Positions 9,503-22,099 of a DNA stretch of 64,000 bases are shown in pieces. The DNA comes from Hedera helix (lineage: Eukaryota; Streptophyta; Magnoliopsida; Apiales; Araliaceae). The number at the start of each line of letters is the position of its first letter. Positions within the stretch are counted from its first letter, which is position 1. The DNA is taken from NCBI GenBank assembly GCA_947179155.2, contig OX359275.1:513501-577500 (forward strand). The letters are read 5' to 3'. The notes under the pieces are model-generated. The model was not told the origin of the DNA, searched no databases, and saw only the letters and a list, made by a program, of their open reading frames with translations. Position numbers and translations under genes: made by a program.

Positions 9503-12500
9503 TAGATGTATATATGCACATTTTTGCATTAAAAATAAAGGAAAAATGGCTTAAAAAAGCCAATTTGCTGAATTTTTGAGGGCCCCACTTGGATAACTTG
9601 ATTTCCTAGATTGCTTGAAAATCCATCCATGTCATAAGTTGTTCAACCACCCTAGTCATTCCATATGTCTATCACTTGGTCATTCAATGGAATAGTAAGC
9701 TTGATTAGGCTTTAATTTCACCAACATGGGTGAATTAGCAAGTTAATAAAGGGTTAGTTGTTGACTATAAATAAGACATCCTACAACCTTGGTGATGTTG
9801 GTTAGTTCATTTGCAAGAATTCTAGAGAGAAAAATAGAGAGCATTTGGGAGAAAAATAGGAGATACACTTGTGTTTGTGTGAGAAAAAGCTAGAGGAAGC
9901 CTTGGTGTATGTCCACTAGCTACACAACTTACTTTGGTAGAAGGAGAAGAAGAGCATCCAAGACTTCAAGGTTTAAAAGTGCTCTCAACTTCATCTTATT
10001 CCATTTTTGTAGTCTAGAAAGCTTTTGATCGGTTAAAATCTATTTTTAAACGATCAAAACTCGTTTTGATGATCTAGAAGTATTTAACTATGTAATATAT
10101 GTATATTCATAGATCTATGTGTTTATAACATGTTTTGGTATGTTAGAAATACATAAAAATGGTAGAAAAGTTCATAACACAATTTTACCGGTAAACCCTA
10201 ACTATGCATGCTAGGTTTATGGTTGTATTTTGAAATGTACAAATCAGAAATTGGATTTATATGGCTAGAAAGCTAGATCTATGAGTTTTAAAGAAAAATC
10301 CTTTTTGAACCTTTCACAAATATTGAATAACAAAGAAGTTATAGCTTTAACCACAAAAGATGTCGTTTTTAAACCCTAAGTGGTTCGATCCGTAAATTTC
10401 GTGTAAAACGTTTTAAAAATGTGATTGAACCATGGAATATTGTAAAATAAGAAGTTACAAGGTTAACAAAACTGAGTTTGTGTCATTTGGACATATAGAT
10501 CACATTTTATTCAAGTTTGAACCAATAAAACCAAGGATTTGTGAAGTTAGTTTTCACCTTATCCTTGTGAGCAGTTTTTAGTCTAGTTACGTTTGGAATT
10601 TGGATTTGTGTTCTAAAGAGAAATTGTAGAGGGGGAAATTCTGATGAGAATGGACTCAAGAATCACCTCAAAATGTTTTAAAATGAAGAAGTTATGGCTG
10701 TCGGAGCGTCAGAGGGTCGGGCAGTCCTCAAATTCGGGTTTCAGAAAATTTGTACCACCGCTGCAGCGGTCAAACATTCTGTTAAAAACCTGTTTTAGCC
10801 GTCCGGGTCGGGTCGGGTCGGTCCGGGTTGAGTTTTTAATGAAAATTTAAGTTGAAATACATGTAAAATGAGTGTATTTCAATACTAAACCATATATGTA
10901 AAGTTTATTAGTGACTTAATGGTATCTAAATGTATAAAATAAAGACTTAAGTTAACACAATTAAAAGGTTAACTAGTGGTATTGTTTGAACAATATTAAA
11001 ATATTATTAAATGATGAATAATATTAAGTATATGATTAAAAAGATATTAAATGATGAATAACATTGTAATTGTGTAAAATATTATCAAATGAGTAATAAT
11101 ATTAGATGATGATTAAAATATTATTAAAATAATTAATAATATTAATAAGGGAATAAAATATTATTAAATGATTAATAATATTAGATATTTAATAAAATAT
11201 TATTAAATGATTAATAATATTAGGTAATGAATAAAATATTAATAAATGATTAATAATATTAGTTACTTAATAAAATATTATTAAATGATTAATAATATTA
11301 GATAATTAATAAAATATTATTAAATGATTAATAATATTAGATACTTAATAAAATATTATTAAATGATTAATAATATTAGATACTTAATAAAATATTATTA
11401 AATGATTAATAATATTAGATATTTATTTGAACTATATTAAATAATTAATATAAGTTCCTTGTGTTTGAAATATTATCAAGTAGTGATAATATTTCCTAAG
11501 TGTTTAGTTACCCATAATTAATCAATTATGTGGTTCGTAAGGTTTATAAAGGTAATTATACTTACAGGTATATGATACTAATTTAAGATCAAACTGATTT
11601 AATTGTTAGGTCCGTTCAAGGATTGTTAAATTAAGTTGGTTAGCAGTAAACGACGCACGAGACAAGTCTTCTACCCTTAACTTGTACTTATTGTTGCAAT
11701 TATTATTCAACTTTAATTACTTTGAGCAATTCAATTATTGTTGAGCAAGTATCTACACTCGTAGATATTTGACAGACCTTTGAGTGAATTAATTATCAAA
11801 AATTACTTCACATCGTTATTGATTATTGTATTCGTACATAGTGCTTTTGCAAACTGTTTAAGAACGTCTAAGCTAATTGTTTCGGCTAGACAAATGCATG
11901 TTAAATTCATTTAGTTGAATATTATAAAAGCTTATCCAAACCATTGGCTGGTGCGGATTCTTACAGTAAGACTGAGATAGAACAACCCTAGTTAAAGGGG
12001 ATTTTTATTTGTCGGAGACCCGACAGCGCGCAAGAAAACTAAATGTGATGCATATACATAGGACATGAGAGGACTGATCCCCTCAAGTGTCCCGTTATTT
12101 TAACAAGGAGTCAGACATTGTATGTCTGTTCTACCTTAGTAGCAGTTCATGGTCATTAAAGACCACTCAGCAGTAAAGAGTCAATTCTTTCTTTTATTGA
12201 ACATTGATTCTTGTTATCTTTCACAATTGCTATTGTTGAAACCTTGAAGTTATTTCCCTTCATCATGATATATCGTATGATTGTTGTTTATAAACTTGCT
12301 GAGCCATTTAGTTGCTCATTCTTGCTATATCATGACTATATTTCAGTCATTCCCGAAAGCTCTAAATCGGACAAAGGCAAGGGGAAAGCGAATGTTTAGT
12401 TTGAGAAATTGCATGCTAGTTTATATTACTGTTATGTAATTACTGTTGTAAATCTTTTGTATTTCCCTTAAGATATGTAAGGTTAAGATTAAGGTAATAG

Positions 12501-12646
12501 ACCTTGGGAAGTGTAGCCTTTTTATTAAAGAACCTTTTGTATTATTCCGCGAAGTTTGAATACAATATATGTATTTCATTGTTGTTATGTATTGTACAGT
12601 GAGAACCAAACCCGAGGTTAAAGAACTCGGATTTGGGGTCGTCACA
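9007..12646 (+). repeat. Element A 3' LTR, complete (3,640 bp)
   Basis: Starts TGTAATGACC and ends GGGTCGTCACA. Contents in order: 'AGCCCAATG'-rich segment, a long TA microsatellite (9,446-9,502), TATA box 9,766-9,773, a GC-rich island (about 10,750-10,835), the AT hairpin minisatellite (about 10,998-11,423, 11 units), and a GAGC...GCTC dyad with a TTTCAG near 12,297-12,346. This is the only copy of A's promoter in the window, and it points out of the element into B. Confidence 0.9.
9766..9773 (+). promoter_or_regulatory. TATA box of element A LTR
   Basis: TATAAATA followed about 60 bases later by a purine-rich GAGAGAAAAATAGAGAG tract. The same TATA-plus-GAGA layout occurs in LTRs E (58,005-58,012) and F (61,215-61,222). 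The 5' LTR lacks this region. Confidence 0.65.
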
Positions 12647-13294
12647 GGTGACATCCTTCATGTCCCAAAATTAGAGTCACTTCCACTTTTTAATTAATTA
12701 ATAAGTTATTTAATTGTTTTTTCAAATGGGCCAAGTATTGGGCTTTATTTAAAATACCAATTGGGCTCCTATTAAATTGTTTGGGCTACTAAATTGTCAA
12801 ATTTTATTATTCTAAACTTGGGCTACTAATTGACCCATGTTGGGCTAATTTAATAATTTACACATTAATTATTCAATCAATGGTTAAATAAATAATTAGA
12901 TTGAATAAATAATTAAATATTCTAACCCATAAGTATTAAATTACTAAATGGACTAATAAATATTATTATTAATATTTCACATTATTTACATTAATTAATA
13001 ATCATATTAATTATTTTATTATATTTAATTCACTCATTATATTCAATTTAATTGAATATTCAATTAATAGGAAACTTATCAATTATTTTGATATTAAAAC
13101 TTTAGGGTTTGTTCACTAATTTAATAACATATTAGTGACCCCCTTTAATTAATTTTAGTAATTAATTACATAATTATTTAATCACATAATTAATTACTCA
13201 CATAAAAAGATTTAAATAATCTCGTAAAACTAACTCGTTGGAAATTAAATTAATAATTTAATTCATAAAGACGTGGAAATTCTAGGACATTACA
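12647..13294 (-). repeat. Element B 3' LTR, proximal fragment
   Basis: 648 bases identical to 29,672-30,319 except for one base. It begins (minus strand) at 13,294 with TGTAATGTCC. Its left end, GGTGA at 12,647-12,651, is the right target-site copy of element A. Confidence 0.88.
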
Positions 13295-13330
13295 TTCTCC
13301 CCTCCTTATAAAAATTCCGTTATCGGAATT
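13295..13330 (-). other. Polypurine tract and pre-PPT hairpin of element B
   Basis: On the minus strand AATTCCG-ATAA-CGGAATT (13,330-13,313) is followed by AAGGAGGGGAGAA up to the LTR at 13,294. This is the same order and spacing as in element A. Confidence 0.7.
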
Positions 13331-13342
13331 GTAAATATAAGG

Positions 13343-16300
13343 TTACTCAAATAAAAACGGGTAATTTGCCCTCATTTCCTCCTCTAATTCCCACGTAGCT
13401 TCTTCAATTGCGTGATTCCTCCAAAGTACTTTGACATAATGAATTATCTTATTTCTCAGTTTCTGTTCCTTCCTATCGAGTATCTGAACAGGAACTTCTT
13501 CATATGATAAGTCCTTCCCGACTTGAATTGGTTCATAGGAGATAACGTGCTTGTAGTCTGGTTTGTATGGCCGCAATACTGACACGTGAAACACATTGTG
13601 AATATGTTCCAATTCAGGAGGTAAAGCTACCTCGTATGCTACTTCACCCACTCTCCTCAATATTTCGAACGGTCCTATGAACCTTGGACTCTGTTTCCCC
13701 TTCTTTCCAAATTTGATCTTCCCTTTCCAGGGAGATACCTTTATGAACACAAAACTCCCCACTTCGAAGTCTCGTTTCTGTCGATGTAAATCGGCGTATT
13801 TCTTTTGACGGTCTTGAGCTGCTACTAGCCGAGCTCTTATTACCTTGATAATTTCTACCGTCTGTTGAACCAATTCTGGCCCCAACAGTCGGCGTTCTCC
13901 TACCTCATCCCAACATAGAGGTGTTCTGCATTTTCTGCCATATAAAGCTTCGTAAGGCAGCATGCCTATGCTCGCATGATAACTATTGTTGTATGCAAAC
14001 TCAACTAGTGGTAGATGGGTTTCCCAACTGCCCTTGAAATCCATCACGCAGGCCCTGAGCATATCTTCCAATGTCTGAATTGTTCTTTCACTTTACCCAT
14101 CGGTCTGCGGATGATACGATGTACTCATTCTCAACTGTGTCCCCAATCTCTCCTGAAGACTTCTCCAAAATTTTGACGTGAAGCGCGGGTCTCTGTCTGA
14201 CACAATCGATACCGGCACCCCATGTCTTGAAACTATCTCTTTGATGTACAATTTGGCCAACTGATCCAAACTGAACTTAATCTTGATCGGCAAAAAGTGC
14301 GCTGACTTTATTAGCCGATCCACAATCACCCAAATTGCGTCATATCCCTTCTGTATTGCTGGAAGTCCTACCACAAAATCCATTGTGATATGCTCCCATT
14401 TCCACTCAGGAATTTCTAACGGTTGTAACAATCCACTTGGTCTCTGATGTTCGGCATTTACCCTTTGACAAGTTAGGCATCGGCTGACACATTCTGCAAC
14501 CTCCCTTTTTAAATTCGGCCACCAAAAATGCTGACGTAGATCTTGATACATCTTCGTACTCCCCGGATGTATCGAGTATCTTGTACTGTGAGCCTCTTGC
14601 AAAATTTCCTCTCGTAATTCAGGCACTAGCGGTACCCAAACACGATTTTCAAATCTCAGCAATCCCATGCTATCAATTTTACACTTGACCTCTTCTCCAT
14701 CGGTCATCCTCTTCCGGATTCTGTCACATTCCTCATCTTTGTCTTGAGACTCTTTCACCCTATCTAACAAGGTTGGGCTCGCCTCGACTTCTATTGACTC
14801 GTTTGAATTTCTCACCTCCAACTCCATTCGAGCCATTTCTTGAACCAATTGTTCTTGATCTGTAAATACAAACAATTTCTCCCTGCTCTTTCTACTCAGA
14901 GCATCCGCTACTACGTTGGCCTTGCCGGGATGATATAGAATTTCACAATCATAATCTTTGATCAATTCCAACCATCTCCGTTGCCTCATATTCAACTCCT
15001 TCTGTGTGAAGATATACTTTAGACTCTTATGGTCTGTGAATATCTCACATTTCTCTCCATACAAATAATGCCTCCAAATTTTAAGGGCGAACACTACCGC
15101 TGCCAATTCCAAGTCGTGGGTAGGATATCCCTTCTCATAATCTTTTAATTGTCTGGATGCATACGCAACGACTTTGTCGTTTTGCATAAGCACACAGCCA
15201 AGCCCCTTGTGCGATGCATCACTGTAGACCGTAAAACCTCCTGTATCGTCTGGTAAGGTCAATACAGGTGCTTTACTAAGTCTTTTCTTTAACTCCTGAA
15301 AACTTTCCTCACACTTCTTCGTCCACACGTATTTTACCGTCTTTCTTGTTAAGTTGGTCAACGGTGTTGCTATATTTGAGAAGTCTTGAATGAACCTCCG
15401 ATAGTAACCCGCTAACCCTAAGAAACTTCTTACTTCTGTCGGCGTCCTTGGTTGTTCCCAATTCATTACCGATTCAACCTTCGCCGGATCAACCGAAACT
15501 CCCTCCTTGTCAATAACATGACCTAAAAATTGAACTCTTTCCAACCAGAATTCACACTTTGAAAACTTAGCGTACAACTGCTCATTCCGTAAAATCTCCA
15601 ACACCAATCTTAGGTGTTCAGCATGCTCTTCCTCCGTTTTGGAATACACCAAAATATCGTCAATGAACACGACTACAAATTTATCCAAGTATTGCTTGAA
15701 TATTCTGTTCATCATGTCCATAAATGCGGCTGGCGCATTCGTTAGTCCAAACGATATCACCAGAAACTCATAATGCCCATATCGAGTTCTGAATGTCGTC
15801 TTGGGTACATCCTCCTTCCTGACTTTCAACTGATGATAACCAGTCCTTAAGTCAATCTTTGAAAAGTACTTCGCCCCTTTCAATTGATCGAAAAGATCGT
15901 CAATTTGTGGTAACGGGTACTTGTTCTTAATTGTTACTTTATTCAGCTCCCTATAATCCATACACAGTCTCATCGATCCATCCTTCTTCTTTACAAACAT
16001 CACCGGTGCTCCCTATGGAGAAACACTTGGCTGAATGTACTTATTATCTAACAACTCCTACAATTGCACCATCAACTCTTTCATTTCTACCAGAGCCATT
16101 CTATACGGTGCCTTTGATATCGGCGCTGTCCCTGGTACTAAATCAATCGCAAATTCTATTTCTCTGTCTGGCGGTAAGCCTGACAGTACATCTGGAAAAA
16201 CATCCATAAACTCCTTAACTACTGGTATTTGCTCCATCTCGGGACTCGCCACTTGTGTATCAACCACATGAGCCAAATACCCTACACAACCTTTCTTCAA

Positions 16301-17846
16301 TAATTTCTTGGCTTGCATCATCGTCAGACAAGAAGACTGTCTTGACGATTTGCTGCCATAAAATACGACCTTACACTTATTTGGTGTCTTAAGGTGTATG
16401 CACTTCTTTTGACAATCAATTATCGCCCCGTGGTTAAACAACCAATCCATCCCAAGTATTACATCGAATTCCCCCAGACGTATTGGAATTAGATTAACAT
16501 TTAACCTCTGACCCCTGATTTCAGCACAACAATTTCTATGTATGTACTCTACCGGAATCACTTCCTTATTAGCAACTTCTATGTTCATTGAGTTTTCTAG
16601 TTTGTCTCTAGGCAATTCTAACCGTCTAGCGAAATCATCAGACACAAATGAACAGGTAGCACCCGAATTAAACAATACATATGCATTTATATTATTGATC
16701 GGAATAATACCTGACACCACGTCTTTTGACCCCACGACATCTTGCACCATCATATTGAAAGTCCGGGCTGTTGGCTTGTTCTGTGGTACCGGTCCCCCGT
16801 TAGCCAGTTTGCTGTTATTGCCCTTGTAGCCGCTACTCCCGTCATTCTTCTTCTTAGGGCAATCTTTTATCATGTGGTCAGATGCTCCGCAAGAAAAGCA
16901 TCTCACTTTCTTTGGGAGGGGACAATTTGGAGAAATATGTCCCACCTGACCGCAGTTGTAGTATGTATTCTTCCCTTTCCTGCACTTCCCGAAGTGGTTC
17001 TTTCCACAAATATTACATGCCGTTTTCTTCTGGGTATTTTCTTGTTGATTCCCCGAGCTCTTGTCATTGTTGTTGTCCCATTTACACTTATTGCTGTTAT
17101 TATTGCCTCCACTGTTGCTGTTCTTGCTTCCCCCTTCATTTTTCTTCTTATTTTTCTCTTGGTTAAACTTGGTGAACGCGTCGCTTCCACCTTCAGCAAT
17201 GATTGACTTCTCCAACAAAGTTGCGAACGAGTCAATTTGCAGCAAGGTCTCAATCCATTCTCGAACCTCCTGGCCTTGCGTTCCTCCGTGTCTACCTGAT
17301 GTGGAGCGAACCTGGCCAGCTCATTAAATTTTGCCGCGTACTCCGGTACCGACATGTTCTCCTGTTTCAGTTCTAGAAACCTTACCTCCATCCTACTTTT
17401 CATACTTTTCGAGAAATAATTCTCGTCGAATATTTCCTTAAATTTTGCCCAGGGCACCACACCATCCCCAGCCCTATTCTGATTAGCTTCCCACCAGAAA
17501 TTGGCTTTGCCCTTCATCATGTAGGTAGCAAAGACTGTATTTTGCTCCTCAGCTACTATTGCGATAACGAACGCTTTCTCTATCTCCTTTATCCATGACT
17601 GGGCCTCTATCGGGTCCGACGTTCCCCTAAACTCTGGCGGTCCCACCGCTTTAAAATCTTTGAAATTTGCCAACTAAGTTGGTGGTGGTGGTGGTGGTGG
17701 ATTTGCTACAACAGGGTGTCTGTGTTGCATTGCCTCAGCTAGCATGTCGACGAAGTTTTGCATAGGGTCTACGTTGTGTCCCCCTCGTCATTGTTAACTG
17801 ATTCCTCTACCCCCTGGTTCCTTGGTGGTTGTCTACGTGGCGGCAT
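13343..17846 (-). pseudogene. Element B gag-pol polyprotein, multiply broken
   Basis: The start at 17,846 (MPPRRQPPRNQ) matches the start of A's Gag. In reading order there is a frameshift near 17,770, a TAG near 17,676, a short deletion with frameshift near 17,245 (about 20 bases missing relative to A), TAG at 16,060-16,058, TAG (from Trp) near 16,016, and TAA (from Gln) at 14,095-14,093. Recognisable domains are Gag, Cys/His motifs (about 17,010-16,850), a protease whose motif reads FNSGAT instead of FDSGAT (catalytic Asp lost), reverse transcriptase (VVVFIDDILVYS, about 15,670), RNase H, integrase with both visible Asp (TMDFV and IVSDRD), and chromodomain near 13,430-13,345. Position after ORF0 and a conserved acceptor-like TTTATAACAG (AG at 17,851-17,850) match element A. 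Confidence 0.9.
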
Positions 17847-18196
17847 TTTCTGTTATAAACAAAAATTTACATTATTATACTTATTTCATATTTTTCATCT
17901 CATTACTTTGTATCTTAGGCAATATTTAGCTAAAATACAAATAATTATTTCAACACACATATAAACATAAATTTGACTGCATTTATATTTATATGCTAAA
18001 ACAGTAGTGCATAGCACTTTACATCCAAAAGCATACTGCTATAAATGTTTCTATCCCAGAGAAGCTACAAAAGATGGGATCTGACATATCCTACAACTTT
18101 CTAGAGTTGGGATTTAGTGACATATTAACCCTCTAATAAAACAAAAGTTGGGTTCTACTACATCTATTTACATACGAAAATAGAAAGCAACTACTA
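17847..18196 (-). other. ORF0-gag spacer of element B
   Basis: 350 bases without an ORF, alignable in blocks with A's spacer (4,070-4,414). Shared parts include the CCCAACTCTA...AGTTG dyad, AGTGCTATGCACT, TATAGCAGTATGCTT and the terminal pyrimidine-rich acceptor before the gag ATG. Confidence 0.5.
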
Positions 18197-19054
18197 CTAC
18201 TGAATGCGCATCCCCCTACGGATCTCGTCGTCATACTCCTCATCCCTGATGGCCATCACCACATTCCTGCTAATGGTGTGCATAGACTGGCCCTCTTCAG
18301 CTGGGTAGTAGTGTACCCTGCTCTGAAGCCTACCATATGAAGATCGGTAGACGTAGCTAAGTCTATCCGTCCTCACCCGCTTCTCGCGGACCTCCTCCTC
18401 TAGCTCAATCATCTGACCATGAGCGGCATCCCGTTGCGTCTCCATCTCAATACGGTCCTCTATCGCCTCCTGCCAGTGTGCACGGATGGCGGCTTTCTCT
18501 GCCTGTACTTGCTGAACCTTCAGCTCAGCCTCTGCCAACCTAGTCTCAGCCACTGCCAATTTGGCCTATAGCTCTACGTCCTGATCTACCAGCTGATGAG
18601 TTAGCACCGCAAAGTGCTCCACTGAATCCTCGTACTCCTGTACTTGATCCTCCAGTCCTACAATCCTCTCCTTCAGCTCTGTGTTCTCGCCAGAGAACTG
18701 ATAAGCCGCATCCCTATACTGATCCTCAATGTGCTGGTGGGTCAGATTTTGCTCCTCTCGATGCTGGACCCTTGCCTCCAGCTCCTCGTTTCTAGTGGTT
18801 AGTCCCTCTATGATGTCAGCGGCAGTAGTGCCCATGCCATCAGCTGACTCCTCCTCCTCAGACTCCTCTGACTCTGCCTCATTCTCACTGTAAGGCCTCA
18901 AGACTCCGCCCCAGACGGGCTCCACACGATCCCCCTCCTCAGGATCCGACTCTGGCTCCTCTACGGGTGCAGCCACCAGCGGCTGTGCAGTATCCATATG
19001 GATATCAATATAGTCCTCCTCAGCAGTGCGACTCGACTGTCCTATCTCTGCCAT
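18197..19054 (-). pseudogene. ORF0 of element B, one nonsense codon
   Basis: Homologue of A's ORF0, 285 sense codons plus one internal TAG (18,568-18,566). The N-terminus MAEIGQSS, the acidic first third, the Glu/Gln-rich coiled-coil middle and the C-terminal core (REKRVRTDRLSYVYRSS, HYYPAEEG, HTISR, DEEYDD) are all kept. B has about 30 extra residues in the coiled-coil segment (LEDQVQEYEDSVEHFAVLTH region) that A lacks, so helix length varies by internal gain or loss. The TAG probably came from CAG. The start directly follows the acceptor-like AG at 19,057-19,056. Function unknown. Confidence 0.65.
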
Positions 19055-19055
19055 C

Positions 19056-19086
19056 CTATATCATAAAAAAATAACACACGTTAGTA
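19056..19086 (-). promoter_or_regulatory. Branch site and 3' acceptor before ORF0 of element B
   Basis: On the minus strand TACTAAC (19,086-19,080), then a T-rich tract and ATATAG|G just before the ATG at 19,054. The branch-to-AG distance, about 25 bases, is close to that in element A (about 24) although the tract between has diverged. Confidence 0.5.
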
Positions 19087-19165
19087 CAGCAATAAAATAT
19101 ATTCATTGATGAAATGAAATGATATTTAATCATGTACATCTCGGCTCGATGGATTTTCTCAATCC

Positions 19166-19170
19166 ATCTC
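19166..19170. other. Left target-site duplication of element C (ATCTC)
   Basis: ATCTC at 19,166-19,170 and 26,282-26,286 flank element C. Element A preserves the empty site (GGAGATGG near 3,192). The insertion abuts the base of B's second leader hairpin (19,148-19,168). Confidence 0.9.
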
Positions 19171-20739
19171 TGGTGTGATGTCGCAAGCACCCAAAAATAA
19201 AATCTTACTTTGGAAAAATAAATATGTAGTAGTGTAAGCAAGAGTCGATCCCACAGAGAATGATTATTTAATTTTATGTTTTTGCAAATAACAACTGGGG
19301 GGTTTTTGAAAGAAATAGTTTAAATAAAATTAACTAAAATAATTATGCAAGTAATTTAATGAAATAAATGATGAGAAAAAGCCTTGGTTTAAGTTAATAT
19401 CCACCATCAAGAATTTACAACTGATCACTGATGCAAAAATAAATCAATTAATATTTTAAAGATTCACCGTAGAAAGAACTACTCGCAGGTGGAATAGTTT
19501 TTCTCCTCCCTCCTTAATTTTAGATAAGTAGAGCCACTTGGTCTAAATACCCTTACTAATAAACAACCTCCGGCACTTGCTAAAGATTTAATTTAATAGC
19601 AGCATAACGAATTAGAGAGATCGTTGAACTAAACAACACAAGCCACTTGTTTGCATTTAATTTAGATGAATATTCTTCCTAAGATAAAATAATCTTTTAA
19701 TCTGCAAAACAATTATTAAACTTAGTTGCTTCACAAATAGCAGTAGATTAATATGAATAATAAACTAGTAGTACTCCTAGTAATTAAACAAATCAATCAT
19801 AAAATTAAGCATAGAAGAATATTCAATAATCAAAATATAAATTGAACAATTAAAATAAATTAGATCTCACAGTGTATAAATCTTGATGGCTTCAATCACT
19901 TAAACCAAGAAAAAGAATTTAGTTACTCATAAAAATAGAGAACACTAAATAATAGAAGAGAGAATTTTATTCTAATGAGAGTTATGTATTACAATGTGTA
20001 TCAAACCCTCTATTTATAGACTCCATAAACCTCCTAACTTGTCCAAACCCTAATAGGATTTACAATTAAAAATAAAAGAAAAGTAAAATAATTATTTTCC
20101 TAACCCTACTTGGAATTAAAATCCAATTTGGAATCAAATTAATGCTAAAATCGCGAAATAATTCTGTTCTCCAACAATTTTGCGCATCCAAACAAGGCAT
20201 TACACGCGGCAATTGACCAGTCAACGCGCGTTGCCGCTCCGCTGACGTCACCATCTTCCTCCGCGCATTGCGCGGAGGCTTTCTACCCATTCGCCAAAAC
20301 GGCGTCGTTTCCTTTCCTTGTTTACATACAGATGCGCGCAATGGACGGCAACCACATTCTGCTTAATTACGAAAATGCCACCGTGCGGTTTAATTACCAA
20401 ATTGCCATCAGAGTTTGCTGAATTTACAAAAATGCCCCCAAAGCTTATTTTTCCTACAAAATCAAATATAAAATAAATAAAAATAATATAAAAAATACAA
20501 AAAATCCTAAAAACACATAATAATAAATAAAACGCCTAAAACACTAAAAATAAATAAATAAATATAAATAAAAAGAAATATAAAAATATTATAAAATTAC
20601 CTAAATTAATATAAATTAACTAAAATCCTATAAAACCTATTAAAACCAAAATAAGCTAAATAATTAAACATTTAAGCACACAATAAATATAAAAACTAAG
20701 TATTAGGGCATAAAAATATCATATAATTTAACCCTATCA
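19171..20739 (-). repeat. Element C 3' LTR (1,569 bp)
   Basis: Pairs with 24,714-26,281. It has a TATA box TATAAATA on the minus strand at 20,018-20,011. Upstream of that (20,221-20,345) a GC-rich island in AT-rich surroundings holds TGACGTCA (20,243-20,250), a palindrome with arms CCTCCGCGCA / TGCGCGGAGG (20,258-20,278) and AAACGGCGTCGTTT (20,297-20,310). Confidence 0.9.
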
Positions 20740-22099
20740 AATACCCCCACACTTAGCTTTTTGCTCGTCCTCGGGCAAAACAAAAATAAAAACTATAAAA
20801 ATAAAACTCATAACCAAAGAAAATACTTACTTACTTAAGCAATAGATCAATATAAATTTCAAAATCAGCCTCAAAGATTTTTAAACGGTAACTCAAAGAA
20901 AATTTTAAAATCATGCAAAATCTAGAACTTTAACATATTTATCAGTCTTACTTTACTCAAGACTTTTTGTATGTGTGTGTGCCCAAATGTATCAAACTAA
21001 TCAAAATTCAGATAAGTTTCGGTCATTAATTACCTTATAAAAGACATACAACAAAACTCAAAATACTTATTTTTCTCATCACTTTCAGCTAATACAGACA
21101 ATATAATCGGAAGATCAAAAGGCTTTAAACAATTAAGCATACTAGGATTATTAATATCAATTTTTCAAATATTTTTTTTCATTTTTTTTTCTCTTTTAAT
21201 GGGTGCATTTTATGCTCCATCTCATTTTTTTCTTTCTCTTTTTTTTTCATTTTTTTTTCACGGTGAATGCATTTTATGCTCCATCTCACCAGCAAGTGCG
21301 TTTTACGCTCCATCTCGCTTTTTCATGTGCTTATGAGTGAGTGCGTTTTACGTTCCATCTCAACCCATCACGTAATTTTCCTTTTCAATAATAATCCTAG
21401 AAAAATTACCTAAATCATCTCCTCCAAATTAAATTTTGCCTTATATTTCACTTCAAATAATGATCAAATAAGATATAGAATTCAAAAATATCTTTCATAA
21501 GCATTTAACCATATAAACTTTCTCTTAATTAAAACTAGCTCAAACAAATGGATGTAAGTGCATAAAAAGTTAAAAAATCTCAAACAAAGTAATTATCAAT
21601 AAAAAGTCAAAATTCAGACTAAGCAAAAATTTATCATTTTTCCAAGAGTTATTCAATAAAAATCAAATTTTTTTTATCATTGGCTAAAAATTATTAAAAT
21701 TCAATTAACTCATTGCTCAAGTGACACATCCTAAAAAAAATAAAAAATTACCCCATTTTCGTAGGAAACACGGTTACACTTAGCATGTGCAACAAGCCTT
21801 TGAACCCCAAGGTTACCGCAAGTGGACGAGTTTTGTCTCGCGAGGGTTTGCAGTGAATATACCCACAAAATTCAAAATTTAAATTTTTTTTAAAATATGA
21901 CCTAAAAATAACAAAAATCCTAAATCCCTTCCCTCACACTTAAAATTTACATTGTCCCCAATTTAAAATAAAATGCAAAGAAAAAGACACAAATAAATAT
22001 AAAAAGAAAAAGGAAAATAAATGCAAATTTTTTTTTCTTGGGTTGCCTCCCAAGCAGCGCCTTTAGTTATTGTCCTTGGCTCGACAGCATGCTTAAACA
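20740..22099 (-). other. Element C non-coding 3' region
   Basis: Next to the LTR is a G-rich polypurine tract (minus strand GTGTGGGGGTATT, about 20,753-20,741). Around 21,202-21,362 there are four copies of a 21-base motif GTGCRTTTTAYGYTCCATCTC. Directly after the protease stop (22,078-22,037) is GGCGCTGCTTGGGAGGCAAC, a motif I recall from other plant gag-only and Athila-like elements. No ORF of note. Confidence 0.65.

Larger units (their letters stand above)
659..12646 (+). mobile_element. Element A: Tekay-like Ty3/Gypsy LTR retrotransposon, 5' end deleted
   Basis: The layout is truncated 5' LTR (659-3,064), tRNA-iMet-type PBS, leader hairpins, ORF0 (3,308-4,069), gag-pol (4,415-8,959), polypurine tract, and complete 3' LTR (9,007-12,646, TGTAATGACC...GTCGTCACA). 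Domain order GAG-PR-RT-RH-IN-chromodomain places it among the chromoviruses, and LTR size and chromodomain type suggest the Tekay/Del lineage. It sits inside B's 3' LTR: B sequence resumes at 12,647 with GGTGA, the expected right-hand target-site copy, and the left copy was lost in the deletion. The LTRs differ at about 12 sites over 2.4 kb plus one repeat unit, so the insertion is young. It is dead: no U3/TATA upstream, a nonsense codon in pol, and a catalytic Asp changed in integrase. Confidence 0.9.

Noticed and set aside
9331..9579. Open frames encoding Tyr-Ile repeats on both strands
   Set aside because: Translation of a TA microsatellite.
659..12646. Idea that A and B are one inverted-repeat element or an assembly palindrome
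   Set aside because: A and B are diverged in ORF0, gag and LTR, each has its own PBS and PPT, and the junctions fit insertion plus deletion.
16542..17327. Plus-strand frames of 88-154 codons inside 16,500-17,330
   Set aside because: Antisense shadows of element B's gag and protease region on the minus strand.
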